Shown: positions 44,686 through 55,278 of the stretch, piece by piece
Numbering within the stretch: the first letter of the stretch is position 1
How the letters are laid out: each line of letters starts with the position of its first letter
Source: Selaginella moellendorffii
Lineage: Eukaryota; Streptophyta; Lycopodiopsida; Selaginellales; Selaginellaceae
Direction: 5' to 3'
Length of the DNA: 64,000 nt
NCBI RefSeq assembly: GCF_000143415.4
Contig: NW_003314279.1
Coordinates: forward strand, 1,997,679-2,061,678
Notes under the pieces: model-generated
Told to the model about the DNA's origin: nothing
The model's database searches: none
What the model saw: the letters and a program-made list of their open reading frames with translations, nothing else
Made by a program: the position numbers and the translations under genes

Positions 44686-46164
44686 ATGGCTGCTGCTACT
44701 CTGGCGCACATCGTCGCAGTGCCCATTCTGCTCCAGGGCCACATCGCGCCCATGCTCCACCTCGCCCACGCCATCGCTCGCACCGGCAGGGCGATCGTGT
44801 CGTTCATCACCACGGAATCTCACGCGCGGGCGCTCGCCGGATCCAAGCACTCGTGGTACTGGCAGGGGATTGACGAGTCGCGGCTGCGATTCCTGGGATT
44901 ACCCGACTCGAGCGCTCGCAGTGGGCAGGGCGAGTGGATCGACGAGCAGGGACGCTGGCGGGGCGGCATGGACGCATTCGCTGGCGCGATAACGGGGCAT
45001 ATGGCAATGGAGGCGGCCCTGGCGGCGACGATCGAGGGCTTGGAATCAGTCGATTGCTTCATCTCGGATTCTCTCTCCCCGGTGCTCGATCCAATCGCTT
45101 CCAAGCTCGGGATTCCTTTGGCGGCGCTCTGGACTGGGTCAGCATCACTGTTCGCCTTGTATCTCGACATCCACGACAATGGGTATATTCCAGTGCAAGG
45201 TAGAGAATCGTTTTGAACTTAAAAACTGTTTCAAAGAGTTGTTCTAGGCGGGAAATCGAGCGAGCGGGTGATAAGAGGAGTTCCAGGAATTGGGGAGCTG
45301 CAAGTCACTGATCTTCCAACTACTCTCTACACGGATCAAATCGATCCGGGATACCAGAGAGCCTACATCGGGATGGCCAGGCTCAGGGAGGTCCAATTCG
45401 CAGTAGTGAATGCTTGCGAGGGGCTAGAGGGCGAGGTGTTGGCGGAGATCAGGAAGAGTCACCCAAATCTCCTTCCAGTCGGGCCTCTCGTCAAGATCCC
45501 TGGCGACGCTGATGACAATCACGGCCCCTTGAACAGCTCGAATGTAGGGCTGTGGGACGAGAATCACGACTGCATTACCTGGCTGGATTCCAGAGCACAG
45601 CGCTCGGTCATCTACATCTCATTCGGGAGCATGAGCGACTTTCGATTCGAGGAGATCGAGAGCATCGGGCAGGGGATTGCAGCCACCGGGCGATCGTTCC
45701 TGTGGGTTCTTCGCGAGGAGCTCGTGAGGGACATGCCGGAGGATTTCGTCAAGATGTTTGCGAGAAGGACGAAGGAACAGGGGATGGTCATCCCGTGGTC
45801 ACCGCAATCCCAGGTTCTAAACCACAAGGCCGTGGGAGGATTCTTCACCCATTGCGGCTGGAGTTCGTGCATGGAAGCCATCCTCGCTGGAGTTCCCATG
45901 CTTGCGCTGCCCCGGTTTGTGGATCAAACGTTCAATGCCAAGGTGGTTTGCGACGATTGGGAGGTGGGACTGCGGATGATCCCAAAGGGCGATGTTGATG
46001 GAGTCGTGAGTAGGGAGCGCGTGGAAGTGGGGATCAATGCGCTGGTGGAGAAAGGTGGCGAGCTGAGGAGCCGCGCGATGGAGTTGCGCAAGAAGGTCGG
46101 AGCTGGATCACGCGAATCTATCGAGGGGTTCATCGACTCGATTCTGGAAAGGAGGAAGGACTGA
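44686..46164 (+). CDS. Family 1 UDP-glycosyltransferase
   Basis: Two exons (44686-45199 and 45248-46164) with a 48-bp intron give 476 codons. The N-terminal acceptor domain has the catalytic His at residue 19 (LLQGHIAPMLHLAHAIA). The C-terminal sugar-donor domain carries a full PSPG box from WSPQSQVLNHKAVGGFFTHC through GWSSCMEAILAGVP to ALPRFVDQTFNAKVV. The box ends in DQ, usually taken to favour UDP-glucose. Such enzymes transfer sugar from UDP-sugar to small lipophilic molecules such as phenolics, terpenoids and hormones in the cytosol. The acceptor cannot be predicted. Confidence 0.92.
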
Positions 46165-46236
46165 CAGTTTGTTTGGTATCAAAGCAAACTAATCCTCGAG
46201 TGGGAGTGTGCCACAAATCAAAATGGTATCGATCAA

Positions 46237-48384
46237 ATGAAGCACAACACTCGAGAGAAGTGGCTGGAACTCATCGAGAATTGTGACAATCTTTCTACTG
46301 CCCGGCGCATTCACTCGGGAGTCCTTGGCCAACACTCGCATCTTGATGTTTTCGTGCTCAACAAGCTTGTGGGCATGTATGGCAGATGCGGTAGCCTAGC
46401 GCACGCCCGAGAGGTTTTCGATGCCATTGCTGCCAAGGACGCCTTCTCCTGGCAACTCCTGCTATCAGCCTGTGCCCGCAATGGACCGCTCGGGCAAGCC
46501 AGAGAAGTTTTTCTCCAGATGCCTGACAAAGATTTGGTATCCTGGAATTTGCTGCTGGGAGCAAATTCTAAACACGGATCTCCCGAGGATACCAAGAAGA
46601 CCTTCGATTCCATGCCGCAGTGGGATTGTTTCTCGTGGACCATCTTGCTCAATGTATATGCCCAAGCGGGAGAATTGGAAGACGTTAAGAAGATCTTTGA
46701 TAGCATTCCAGATAAAAACATCTTCATGTGGCGCACTATGATCAAGGCATTTCATAAAGCTGGTGATGCTGTAAACGCGAAGAAGTGTTTCCACCACATT
46801 CCATTGTATAACCTTGTAATCTGGAATGCGATGCTTACAGCTCATGCCCAAACTGGGCATCTAGTAGAAGCGAGAAAGATATACGAGCAGTTTCCGGCAT
46901 GGAATCTTGAGTCCTGGAATATAATCCTGGCCGCGTACGCCAGGAATGGTGAGCCGATGGAGGTGCGTGAAGTGTTTGAATCCATGGAGCAACGGAATCT
47001 AGTGTCTTGGAACTCCCTTCTTTGGGCATATGTCCAAGGCGGGCATCTAAGAGAGGCCAGGCGAGTGTTCCAATCAACGCCAGAGAGGGATCTCATCTCC
47101 TGGAACACGCTGCTCGATGCGCACTGCCAGCACGCCGGATCGATCGACGAGGCGAGGCTGCTGTTCGATACGATGCCACATCGCGACGCGGTGTCATGGA
47201 ATTCAATCGTCGCGGGGTACGCGCGGGCTGGCAATCCGGAGGAAGCCAAGCGTCTGTTCGATAGGGCTCCTCAGCTGGATCTTAAGATCTGTACCACGAT
47301 GGTAGCGGCGCTGGCAGAGAGCGGCCAGATCCAAGAAGCCCGGGCGCTCTTCGATGGGATCCTCGAGAAGGATTTGGCGCTCTGGAACGCTCTGCTCGCT
47401 GGCTGTTGCCTGCGTTCGCAATCGCTGGAAAAAGCGCTGGAAATCTTCGATGCGATGCCGCGGGTGAATCTCTCATCGTGCTCGTCCCTGCTCTCGTGCT
47501 ACTCTCGATTCGGGGAGCTGGAGCGCGTCAAGCAGTTCTTCGATCGAATGCCGCAGCAAAATCTCGTGTCCTGGAGTTGCATGCTACTCGCGTATGCGCA
47601 GAACGATCGCCTGGATCACGCCAGGAGCTTGTTCGATCAGATTCCAGAGCGGGACCTCGTGTGCTGGAATTCGATCTTGGGAGCGTATGCCGGCAGTGGC
47701 GATCTGCACGAATGCCGCAAGATCTTCCAAGAAATCCCGGATCCAAGCGTGGCCTCCTGGACATCGCTTCTCACCGCCTTCGCGACCCAAGGGCATCTCG
47801 CGGAAGCCAAAGAGCTCTTCGATCGATGCCCCAATCGAGACACGATCATCTGGAACGCGCTGCTGGCGGCGTACGCGACCAGCGGGCGACCAGCGGTGGC
47901 AATGGATCTGTTCACCAAAATGCCCGATCAAACGCCCATCGCTTGGACTTCCTTGCTAGCAGCATTTGCCGCGAGGGGGCATCTTTTAAGATGCGAGGAA
48001 TCCTTCGCGGCGATGAAAACTCTCCACGCCCCTGGGGAGGCGTGCTTCGTGCTGGCCCTGGCGGCGTCTGGTCACGGGGGTCGCGTGTTCGATTCGCGCC
48101 GCCACTTCCAGTCAATGGTGGCTGACTTTGACCTGGAACCCCGGAAGCAGCACTACAGCTGCATGGTGGACGCGCTGGCCAGGGCGGGCTACTTGGACGA
48201 CGCGATGGAGCTCCTGGAGAATATGCCTTACCGCCCGGATACCGTCGATTCGATGTGCTTCCTGGCCGCGTGTAGGAGCCACCAAGGCGACCGCCCCCTT
48301 CGTCTTCTCCACGAGGGCGACAAAGAATCGTCCACTTACGCGCTCCTGGCTAGCATTTCCAGCTCTAGAGTCACTGCTCCTTGA
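46237..48384 (+). CDS. PLS-class PPR protein rich in S-type repeats
   Basis: An intronless frame of 715 codons from the ATG at 46237. About 20 short repeats of close to 31 residues follow one another, e.g. KDAFSWQLLLSACARNGPLG, KDLVSWNLLLGANSKHGSPE, RNLVSWNSLLWAYVQGGHLR and RDLISWNTLLDAHCQHAGSI. This makes it a run of S motifs rather than alternating P-L-S. The end (YSCMVDALARAGYLDDAMEL, then SSTYALLASISSS) resembles an E1 motif with no DYW domain. Organelle RNA recognition is expected, and the target is unknown. The stop codon lies only 66 bp from the stop of the convergent EF-hand gene. Confidence 0.88.
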   Translation: MKHNTREKWLELIENCDNLSTARRIHSGVLGQHSHLDVFVLNKLVGMYGRCGSLAHAREVFDAIAAKDAFSWQLLLSACARNGPLGQAREVFLQMPDKDLVSWNLLLGANSKHGSPEDTKKTFDSMPQWDCFSWTILLNVYAQAGELEDVKKIFDSIPDKNIFMWRTMIKAFHKAGDAVNAKKCFHHIPLYNLVIWNAMLTAHAQTGHLVEARKIYEQFPAWNLESWNIILAAYARNGEPMEVREVFESMEQRNLVSWNSLLWAYVQGGHLREARRVFQSTPERDLISWNTLLDAHCQHAGSIDEARLLFDTMPHRDAVSWNSIVAGYARAGNPEEAKRLFDRAPQLDLKICTTMVAALAESGQIQEARALFDGILEKDLALWNALLAGCCLRSQSLEKALEIFDAMPRVNLSSCSSLLSCYSRFGELERVKQFFDRMPQQNLVSWSCMLLAYAQNDRLDHARSLFDQIPERDLVCWNSILGAYAGSGDLHECRKIFQEIPDPSVASWTSLLTAFATQGHLAEAKELFDRCPNRDTIIWNALLAAYATSGRPAVAMDLFTKMPDQTPIAWTSLLAAFAARGHLLRCEESFAAMKTLHAPGEACFVLALAASGHGGRVFDSRRHFQSMVADFDLEPRKQHYSCMVDALARAGYLDDAMELLENMPYRPDTVDSMCFLAACRSHQGDRPLRLLHEGDKESSTYALLASISSSRVTAP

Positions 48385-48450
48385 TAGCAATCGATGGTAT
48401 TTATGGATTAGAGGGACAAGGATCTCCGATCCATGAATTTGTCTAGATGA

Positions 48451-48870
48451 TCAGGGTTTCTTGGACGAGGCCTCCTCCTCCCGGTCGACCACGGCGTGGA
48501 GCAAGCTATCGTCGTCCACGACCATCTCCATGGGCGAGCTGCCGAGGCCGTCGGCCACGGCCAGCAAGATCTGCTTGAGCTGCTCGCGGAACTCGGCGAG
48601 ATCCACCTTGCCGTCGTGATCCATGTCGAACATCTCGAACGCCGACTGGTAGAGCGCATTGAGCTCCTCGGGGGTCTTGCTCACCGGGAATCCGCCCACA
48701 GTCTCCAGAAGATTGAGGCGCTCCAGCGCGACGCGGAGCTCCGAGCGCGAGAGGACGCCGTCGTTGTTGACATCCAGCTCCTTGAACTGGGGATCCACGG
48801 CCTTGATCAGCGCCGCCTCGTCCAGCGCGAAGTTGCGCACAGCGTTTCCATCCAATAGCACCACGCCCAT
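48451..48870 (-). CDS. EF-hand calcium-binding protein
   Basis: A single-exon frame of 139 codons; the first ATG is at 48870 (MGVVLLDGNAVRNFALDE). The frame is open further upstream, but only with TTG. Two canonical EF loops are present: DVNNDGVLSRSE (residues about 40-51) and DMDHDGKVDLAE (about 84-95), with acidic ligands at positions 1, 3, 5 and 12. It resembles small plant EF-hand proteins that start with a V.LDG motif, which are likely cytosolic calcium sensors. It shares a divergent promoter containing two G-boxes with the F-box/WD40 gene. Confidence 0.88.
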   Translation of the reverse strand: MGVVLLDGNAVRNFALDEAALIKAVDPQFKELDVNNDGVLSRSELRVALERLNLLETVGGFPVSKTPEELNALYQSAFEMFDMDHDGKVDLAEFREQLKQILLAVADGLGSSPMEMVVDDDSLLHAVVDREEEASSKKP

Positions 48871-48908
48871 CGCCAAAAGCACCGCACACAAACCTTGCGT
48901 CTTCGATT

Positions 48909-48980
48909 CGCGCCACGTGGCCTCTTAACCGTTAGATTGTGTCGCTTATGCGAATATGCCCTAAATTTCGCGCCACGTGG
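48909..48980. promoter_or_regulatory. Duplicated CGCGCCACGTGGCC elements in a divergent promoter
   Basis: TTCGCGCCACGTGGCC-type sequences occur at about 48909-48922 and 48969-48982, each with a G-box core (48914-48919 and 48974-48979), 60 bp apart. They lie between the starts of the EF-hand gene (48870, minus) and the F-box/WD40 gene (49034, plus). They may control both genes. Confidence 0.5.
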
Positions 48981-49033
48981 CCTTTAAAAGTTTTTGGCCC
49001 ATCGCGCGGGCAAGCCCTAGAAATATCGAAGGC

Positions 49034-50652
49034 ATGGCTATGGCGGAGGAGAAGAGAAGAGAGGTTTTGCTCGACGACGACACGCTCATCGCCATTTTTC
49101 GGCTGCTGCTGCCGCGATCGCTTGCCAGATGCGCTGCGGTCTGCTCCCAATGGTGAGTCTCGATCGAGCTTGCAGGAAATATGTCCCTGATCGATTCAAT
49201 GCCTTGCTCCAGGCACAGGCTAGTAACTTCACAGCTCATGAAAGACGCATGCAGTAGACATGGGGGTTTACTGTATAGCGATCCCTCGCGTTGCAAAGAG
49301 ATTATGATCAGAACGGAGCAGTTTGATCGACTTTTTACATGCAACCCGAGCGTTCTTTCTTCTCAAGCTCACTCTGGCAGGTAAGCTCTAATTTTCGTCT
49401 TGTGATTTTCCAGCCCGAAGTTTCTCCAGAGTGAACTGCTGTCACTGGTCGATGGACACACTTGCAACAGGTTCCAGTGATAATGTAAGCTCGTCTAGAA
49501 AAAAAATTTCTTACGTTTTCTTGCTTTTAATGCTTTATTTCATGGTGGCAGACTGTTAGTGTTTGGTCGATGGATTCCATGCAATGCATGGAAGAATACA
49601 GAGTTCCAGATAGCGTCGCAGCTGTTAAGTTTGATGGAAGCAGAGTAAGTTCTCTAGTTGCTGGCCAATTCAAAGACTTCCATCCAGATATTCGCAGCGG
49701 CTGGCAAGGATGTCCACATATGGAAACGTGGGAACCGCGAAACTCTTCGAGTTCTTGGAGGTCACAACCAACGCTTGCATTCTATGCAGTAAGACTACGC
49801 TATCGAAGCTTGAAATGTTTTTTCTTGATTGTTTTCCTTTCTGTTAGCTGCATCGATCCTGAGTTAGCGGTGGGCTGTGCGGATGGCACAGTAAGGATTT
49901 TTGACATGTACACTGGTCGCTGCTCGATGCTCTTAAGGTGCGTTCCTTTTTTGTTGAATGAAACTCTCAGACGTTCTTTGCAGGCACCACACGGAAAAGG
50001 TAACGTGTATCAGATCTTTAAATAAGCCCAGTGTACTAGTTAGCGGCTCCTATGACTGCTCCGTGCGACTGTGGGATCCTTTGTCGGGAGAGAACGTTCG
50101 AAACTACTTTCCGGCTTCTTCAGGTGCAGTCGCTCAACCCTTCGCAACTTCTATGAACTTGATAGCTCATCCCCTTACCAACAGGCATTTCCTGCCTTCA
50201 TGTGGGAAAGGACAGGATTGAGCTCATCGTTGGAACTGTATTGGGCGACATAGATTGCTTCGATATCCGGTACAATCTCTTCCAACTGCTTGGTTTTCAG
50301 CTAGTTTCAACGTTTTTTCTTTTGTAGAGTCGGAGGTAGGCGGCCTTTGTGGTCTAGGCGCAGTAGTAACGGTCCAATCAACAGCATCCACTGGCCAACC
50401 TATACACTCGACAATTCATGCATGATAAAGGCGATTCTGATCGGGGGAAACGATGGCAAGCTGCATCTTATCAATAGCGACACCGGCCGCACCTTTCGTA
50501 CGTTTACGCGCGACGGTCACTCTTCTCCAGTTTTATCAGCGAGGCTGGGACATACTCGGTTCGTGTCGTGTCATGCCGATGGCACCGTGACAAGGTGGAT
50601 ATTTGATCAAGGACGTACCCGCGTCGGCTTCGCCATCTGCCAAGCGTGTTAG
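49034..50652 (+). CDS. F-box/WD40 protein
   Basis: The start is the ATG at 49034. The first exon encodes an F-box (LLDDDTLIAIFRLLLPRSLA, then RCAAVCSQW) and ends at a GTGAGT donor. WD40 repeats follow over several exons: DTLATGSSDN joined to TVSVWSMDSMQC, AVGCADGTVRIFDMYTGR, VLVSGSYDCSVRLWDPLSG, ELIVGTVLGDIDCFDIR, and GGNDGKLHLINSDTGRTFR. A short intron from GTGCAG to CCAACAG (about 50124-50184) joins ASSG to ISCLHVGKDRIELIV and removes an apparent premature stop. F-box/WD40 proteins act as substrate receptors in SCF ubiquitin ligases. The substrate is unknown. The last codons (VGFAICQAC) are less certain. Confidence 0.8.
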
Positions 50653-51052
50653 ATCTAATCAACTTCGTTATCAAGGTAATACTCTCCTTGCTTTTTTCTT
50701 GTTTCCTAACGCCAAATCATCCCAGACATTTCAACAGAACATGAAAATCCAGAGACTAGTCCGCTGCATTGCTTTCAAGCAAAGTTTCTCGGCTTTTCCG
50801 GTCTTTGGAATGCGTATAACTTTCCTGGAATCCTCGAACCGCACGACTGTTGTCTAGCAGCCAGCACCAGGTTCTCGTTTTCCTAGCAATCTCTAGCACC
50901 AATTTTTTCTACTGTGTCTCCAGATGTGAGCGAGACAATGGCTTAACTTGAGTATAAGAGTCGCAACATGCTTTGAAATAGCCGTCAAGCTCAACGCTCA
51001 AACAATTATATGGGTACGCTTATGATCCGCCTTGTCTAATAGATCGACTAAG
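50653..51052. other. Intergenic region between convergent genes
   Basis: About 400 bp between the stops of the F-box/WD40 gene and the NT-C2 gene. No coding or structural feature is supported. Confidence 0.4.
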
Positions 51053-52918
51053 TTACTGCCTAGAAGGAAGTTTTACCGTACGTATAGCTCCCAAGCTACC
51101 GGAAGAACGATCTTCGCTGCGACGATCGTGAAGTGCTGCTGTCTCACCCAGCCCCCACCTCCGCATGAAGGCCTCCGTCTCCACATCCTCCACTAGTCCA
51201 GCTCGCGTCTTCATGACGTGCGTGGTGGCTCTGTGGAGCTCGACCTCGGCAGCTTTCATGATGCACGCCAGATCCAGGTCGTCCTCTTTCTTCCAGGTCG
51301 GGACGAACGCCTGGAAGTCGACGGAGTCCATCGCCGGCTCTGGGCTGGAGGAAGGAAGCTGGAGCTTTGGAACCGGGGCGGCTATGGGGATGTAGCGCGT
51401 GGAGGCGGCGTCGCCTTCGTCCTCCTCTTCCGGGATGGGTGCCAATATCCAGTTGCCTTCGTAGACTGGGGATCCCAGAGGCTCGGGGGCTTGAGCGGAC
51501 TCGTCGCCTTCTTCGAGCATCTTGAGGAACTGTCGCGCGACCGAGTTGGCCTCGTCGTAAATGTTAGTGGCAGAGCGGTCAGTGCTATCAGCGGTGTGGT
51601 CCTCATGGATCTTCGGTGTGACTTTGGCGATGGCAAGCTCCTTGCCCGTCTCTGCTATGGAATCCACCTCTTCCTCCGAGCCGGTTGAGTCGTCCAGGCT
51701 GTAGTCTTCTTTGGAGATCTCCACGGGCTCTTCGATAGTCGGCTTCTTCTCGCGTCGCTTTGATGATGCGTCGGAGGTGCTCTGGATCTGTGCTTGCACG
51801 AGAGAGCAAAGCATGGAGTCGAGGCGGCTGTCCGGGGCGGTTCTCAGGTCCTCCTCGTCTTGGTTGTGATCTTCGCCACCTTGGTCGTTGTCCGAGCAAG
51901 AAGACGAGCACGCCTCCTGCGCGAGGCCTGCGAGATCGGGCATCGACTTGAGCGACTCGGAGCGGGCAAAGAGCGTGGACGAGACGTTGACGAGGCCGCT
52001 GAGAGGACGGAGCCGCCGCCAGAGTGCTGGGCGATTGTGCTGCTGCTCGTTGGCGAATCGGCAGCTCTCGGTTCGGATGGATGGATTTGAAGGAGCTGGA
52101 ACAGCGGTTGTCGCAGCACCGCCACCACCACCACTGCTTTTGGAGAAGTTGACAAACTCGTAGCCAATGCTTGCGACCACACTGGCGCCTTTGAGGTTCT
52201 CGGAAGCACTGATCATGAAAGCGGCAGTCCAGGCGCTCGAGGCGGCAAAGTCGGCGGTGTCGCCGATCGCGGCTGGGAGAATGCTGCCGAGGTCGAGCGT
52301 GAGCTCGCCAAGAACCGCCTGATCGAAGCTCGACACGATGAGCAGCTGGAACGACTTGGACACCGGGTGCTTGATGGCGTGCGGCGAAGCCCTGGACGCC
52401 CTCACCTTGGAGTGGAGATGGAGCGTCTCCTCGAATTCAACGCTGCCATTGAGCGCCCGCGACGCCAGAGTCTTGGAAGAACGCGCCTTGCGCAGGCAGT
52501 GGACCTCGAGGAGGATGCCGTGCGTGAGGTAGACGGGGAGATCGCGAATGGCGTGGATGTGGATGGAGAAGACGCAATCGAATGCCCGGTAGTGGAAGAA
52601 GCGCCAGCCCCAAAACCTCTGCTGCTGCTGTTGCTGCTCCTGCTGCCGAATCGGATGATCCTTCTTCTTGCTGTTCTTCGCGTTGTTCTTCGCGACCTTT
52701 GGCTGCTCAAAACCCTGGGAGTGCGTGAAATATCGCCTCCATTCCCCCGCCTCCGGCCGTGGCGCTGCGTCTTTGCCTGCATTGTAGCTCGCTGGCCCCG
52801 ATCGCGACTGGCTCGCCGCGGCCTTCGATCCGGGCGGCTTGAGCAGCCTCGAGCTCGGCTTCTCGGTCGCATCAAACATCCTGCCCATCTCCCTGCCGAA
52901 ATACCCAGCTCCAAACAT
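51053..52918 (-). CDS. NT-C2 domain protein (PMI1-like)
   Basis: A single-exon frame of 621 codons; the first ATG is at 52918 (MFGAGYFGREMGRMFDATEK), and the frame is open upstream only with TTG. After a Ser/Gln-rich linker, an N-terminal C2 (EEIG1/EHBP1-type) domain spans about residues 105-270: FDCVFSIHIHAIRDLPVYLT, VHCLRKARSSKTLASRAL, VEFEETLHLHSK, KSFQLLIVSS and LGELTLDLGSILPA. The C-terminal part has LGSPVYEGNWILAP and ends near EAFMRRWGLGE, like plant PLASTID MOVEMENT IMPAIRED1 and its relatives. Those proteins support light-driven chloroplast and nuclear movement through actin. This one is shorter than Arabidopsis PMI1, so family assignment is good but function is inferred. Confidence 0.78.
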   Translation of the reverse strand: MFGAGYFGREMGRMFDATEKPSSRLLKPPGSKAAASQSRSGPASYNAGKDAAPRPEAGEWRRYFTHSQGFEQPKVAKNNAKNSKKKDHPIRQQEQQQQQQRFWGWRFFHYRAFDCVFSIHIHAIRDLPVYLTHGILLEVHCLRKARSSKTLASRALNGSVEFEETLHLHSKVRASRASPHAIKHPVSKSFQLLIVSSFDQAVLGELTLDLGSILPAAIGDTADFAASSAWTAAFMISASENLKGASVVASIGYEFVNFSKSSGGGGGAATTAVPAPSNPSIRTESCRFANEQQHNRPALWRRLRPLSGLVNVSSTLFARSESLKSMPDLAGLAQEACSSSCSDNDQGGEDHNQDEEDLRTAPDSRLDSMLCSLVQAQIQSTSDASSKRREKKPTIEEPVEISKEDYSLDDSTGSEEEVDSIAETGKELAIAKVTPKIHEDHTADSTDRSATNIYDEANSVARQFLKMLEEGDESAQAPEPLGSPVYEGNWILAPIPEEEDEGDAASTRYIPIAAPVPKLQLPSSSPEPAMDSVDFQAFVPTWKKEDDLDLACIMKAAEVELHRATTHVMKTRAGLVEDVETEAFMRRWGLGETAALHDRRSEDRSSGSLGAIRTVKLPSRQ

Positions 52919-52999
52919 CAAGAAAATGCCGCCGCGGTCAAGAAACAACAGCTTACCGCGGCGATCGCAAAGAAAGAATGGTCAGCTTATGGCGCGGGC

Positions 53000-53964
53000 G
53001 CGCGCGCGCGCTGGCATGGAAGCGAAGAACCCTAAAATTCTCTCCCCACCACTCTCTGAATCAATGCAGCACACCGGCACTAAATCTTTGTTTTCTACTT
53101 CAAAATACCGGTAGCGCGGGATATGGGTTTGATCCTCGCGGGCCATTTATTCCAACGCCTGGCAAAATCTGGGCCGTTGATCTGCCAAGGCCAGAATTTT
53201 AGAGTAACTTTGCCGCATTTTAAAAAAGTCACACTCCATTTTTAGGGCTCTTGCCCATGAGCCTCTAGGGTTTCAATTCCTTTGAGACAAGAATCCACAG
53301 CGCCTTGGAGCGGCCGTGGGCGCCGCGATAGATCCGCTCTCGCAACTCGAGGTACTGTAAATCCTCCCGTGCTCTCTCTGTTCAAGGTCGAATTTTTTTC
53401 TTTCGTTCTTTCTTTTTTCCTTTCGTTTTCTTTGGTCCGGCCCTTTCGTGAATTGCCCCGATCTGCGAGAATTTTGCCTTGTTTTCCTTAGCTCGACAAA
53501 ATTGCAGGGCTGCATGTCCGCTACTTCTTGAGTTTTCTAAGAGTTTGTAAAGTTAGCGGAGAAAAGCAATTGGGCAAACACCTTGTGTTTGTTCCTGTGA
53601 GGCGGAGGAAAAAAAAAAAGACCCTACAAAGCACGCTGGGAAAAATGCTACTGGATATCAAAAACTGTGTATGAGACACATACTGGAGAAAGATCCTCTT
53701 ATTTTACCTGAAAACTTCGATCTCGATCGACTCTTTGCTTTTTCTTGTGAGTGTGCCTTTTGTGAGTGTGCCTCGTGTCATTACTTCTTTGACTATCACA
53801 CCGCTGTTCTCTCTCGTATTGCTTGCCCGCTTGCTTTGTGTGCTGGAGCTTGAGTGTGGCTTCAGTGTTCTTCGTTTTGCTTTGCTTCGTTTTTCTGGTT
53901 CCTCGTTTTTAATGGTTGTTGACAGTGGCATAGTTGTATAACAGGTAGTGAAATCTCTCTCAGA
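53000..53964. other. Promoter and 5' leader region
   Basis: The sequence runs between the divergent NT-C2 gene and the DUF1644 gene. It contains an exon-like leader near 53281-53353 followed by a GTACTG and a long pyrimidine-rich stretch, consistent with a 5'-untranslated intron, but I cannot place its ends. No separate gene is supported. Confidence 0.35.
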
Positions 53965-55278
53965 ATGCCAAAGGATAAAAGTAGCAGCACTTTCTCAAAT
54001 AAGTCTCATGATTTGTTTTACAAGCCTTACTCGACAACGCGGGGGGCATCGCCCAAGCAGGAGGACACCGCCGAGTGGGAGGACGTGACTTGCCCGATAT
54101 GCATGGAGTCACCCCACAACGCAGTGCTCCTCCTGTGCTCCTCCTCGGACAAAGGCTGCCGCCCCTATATGTGCGATACCAGCTATCGCCACGCAAACTG
54201 TCTAGACCAGTACATCAAAGCTCACGCGAAAGCTCAGTCACCCAGCAACGCCAGCGTCAACACCTTCATCACCAGCGGCGGCGGCGCATCTCTGAACTCA
54301 CCGGCTGCTCGCTCCGCCGCCACCTCCGCCGCTAGAGGACCGACAGACATATCCGGACATATCGAGCTATACAAGGCTTGCAAAGGCTTGGAGCTCGTGT
54401 GCCCGCTGTGCCGGGGCAAAGTTAGCGGCTGGAAGGTGGTGGAGAGAGCCCGGCAGAAGCTCAACGTGAAGCGGCGGGGCTGCGCTCACGACTCGTGCGC
54501 GTACGTCGGGGCTTACGACCAGCTGCGCAAGCACGCCAGATATGTGCATCCTTACGCTCGCCCCTCGGAGGTTGATCCGGCTCGCCAGAGGGACTGGTGG
54601 CGGCTCGAGAGCCAGAGGGACTTGGGCGACGTTTTCAGCACCATCCAGTCGGCGATGCCGGGGGCGACTATCGTCGGGGACTACGTGATCGAGGATGGCG
54701 ACGAGGAGGACGAGGAGCGGGACGAGGAGCACGAGCACGAGTTCGATCTGGAGCACGAGCACGACGACGAGGACGAGGACGACGACGAGGACCAGTTCCA
54801 CGACAACAACGCTGGCGTTGGCGGTGGTGGCAGTGGTGGCGGTGGTGGTGGTGGCGGCGGCGGCAGCGGTGCTAGCGGCTCGCCCGTCGCGGGTGTGGAC
54901 CGCAACTTGTGGACGATGCTGTTTCTCTTCCGAGTCTTTGGGGGATCGTCGTCTTCGTCCTCTGCCGCTAGCAGCCGAGATCATCACACGAGCAGCAGCG
55001 GTGGGAGCAGCCACTCTCATCACCAGCAGCAGCAGCAGCATCGCGCTCACGGCGGCAGCAGCCGCCAGCAGCATTACCAACCCCGTCACCGCCATCACCT
55101 CGGTGTGGCTCCGCCGCCCAGGAGCTACCGAGGAGCCACATCGCCATACTTTGCGCCCCGTGGTGGTGGAAGCTCCTCGAGCGGCAGCAGCCGCGCTGCG
55201 ATGATGGATCGCAATAGGACGACGACTTCGTCTTCGTCATCGGCGTCTAGAAATCGACGCCGGAGCCACCATCGCTGA
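53965..55278 (+). CDS. DUF1644 zinc-finger protein
   Basis: A single-exon frame of 437 codons. Residues about 38-90 hold a RING-like Cys/His set: VTCPICMESPHNAVLLLCSS, GCRPYMCDTSYRHANCLDQY. A second set follows at about 145-190: LVCPLCRGKVSGWKVVE, then CAHDSCAYVGAYDQLRKHAR and HPYARPSEVDPARQRDW. This is the plant-specific DUF1644 signature, whose rice members take part in ABA and stress responses. The middle has an acidic D/E/H run and a Gly run. The C-terminus is Ser/His/Gln-rich and low in complexity, so the frame's length there is less informative. Confidence 0.88.
   Translation: MPKDKSSSTFSNKSHDLFYKPYSTTRGASPKQEDTAEWEDVTCPICMESPHNAVLLLCSSSDKGCRPYMCDTSYRHANCLDQYIKAHAKAQSPSNASVNTFITSGGGASLNSPAARSAATSAARGPTDISGHIELYKACKGLELVCPLCRGKVSGWKVVERARQKLNVKRRGCAHDSCAYVGAYDQLRKHARYVHPYARPSEVDPARQRDWWRLESQRDLGDVFSTIQSAMPGATIVGDYVIEDGDEEDEERDEEHEHEFDLEHEHDDEDEDDDEDQFHDNNAGVGGGGSGGGGGGGGGGSGASGSPVAGVDRNLWTMLFLFRVFGGSSSSSSAASSRDHHTSSSGGSSHSHHQQQQQHRAHGGSSRQQHYQPRHRHHLGVAPPPRSYRGATSPYFAPRGGGSSSSGSSRAAMMDRNRTTTSSSSSASRNRRRSHHR

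Noticed and set aside
54367-55098. A 243-codon open frame antisense to the DUF1644 gene
   Set aside because: It is low in complexity and arises from the repetitive plus-strand codons; the plus strand carries the recognised zinc-finger domain.
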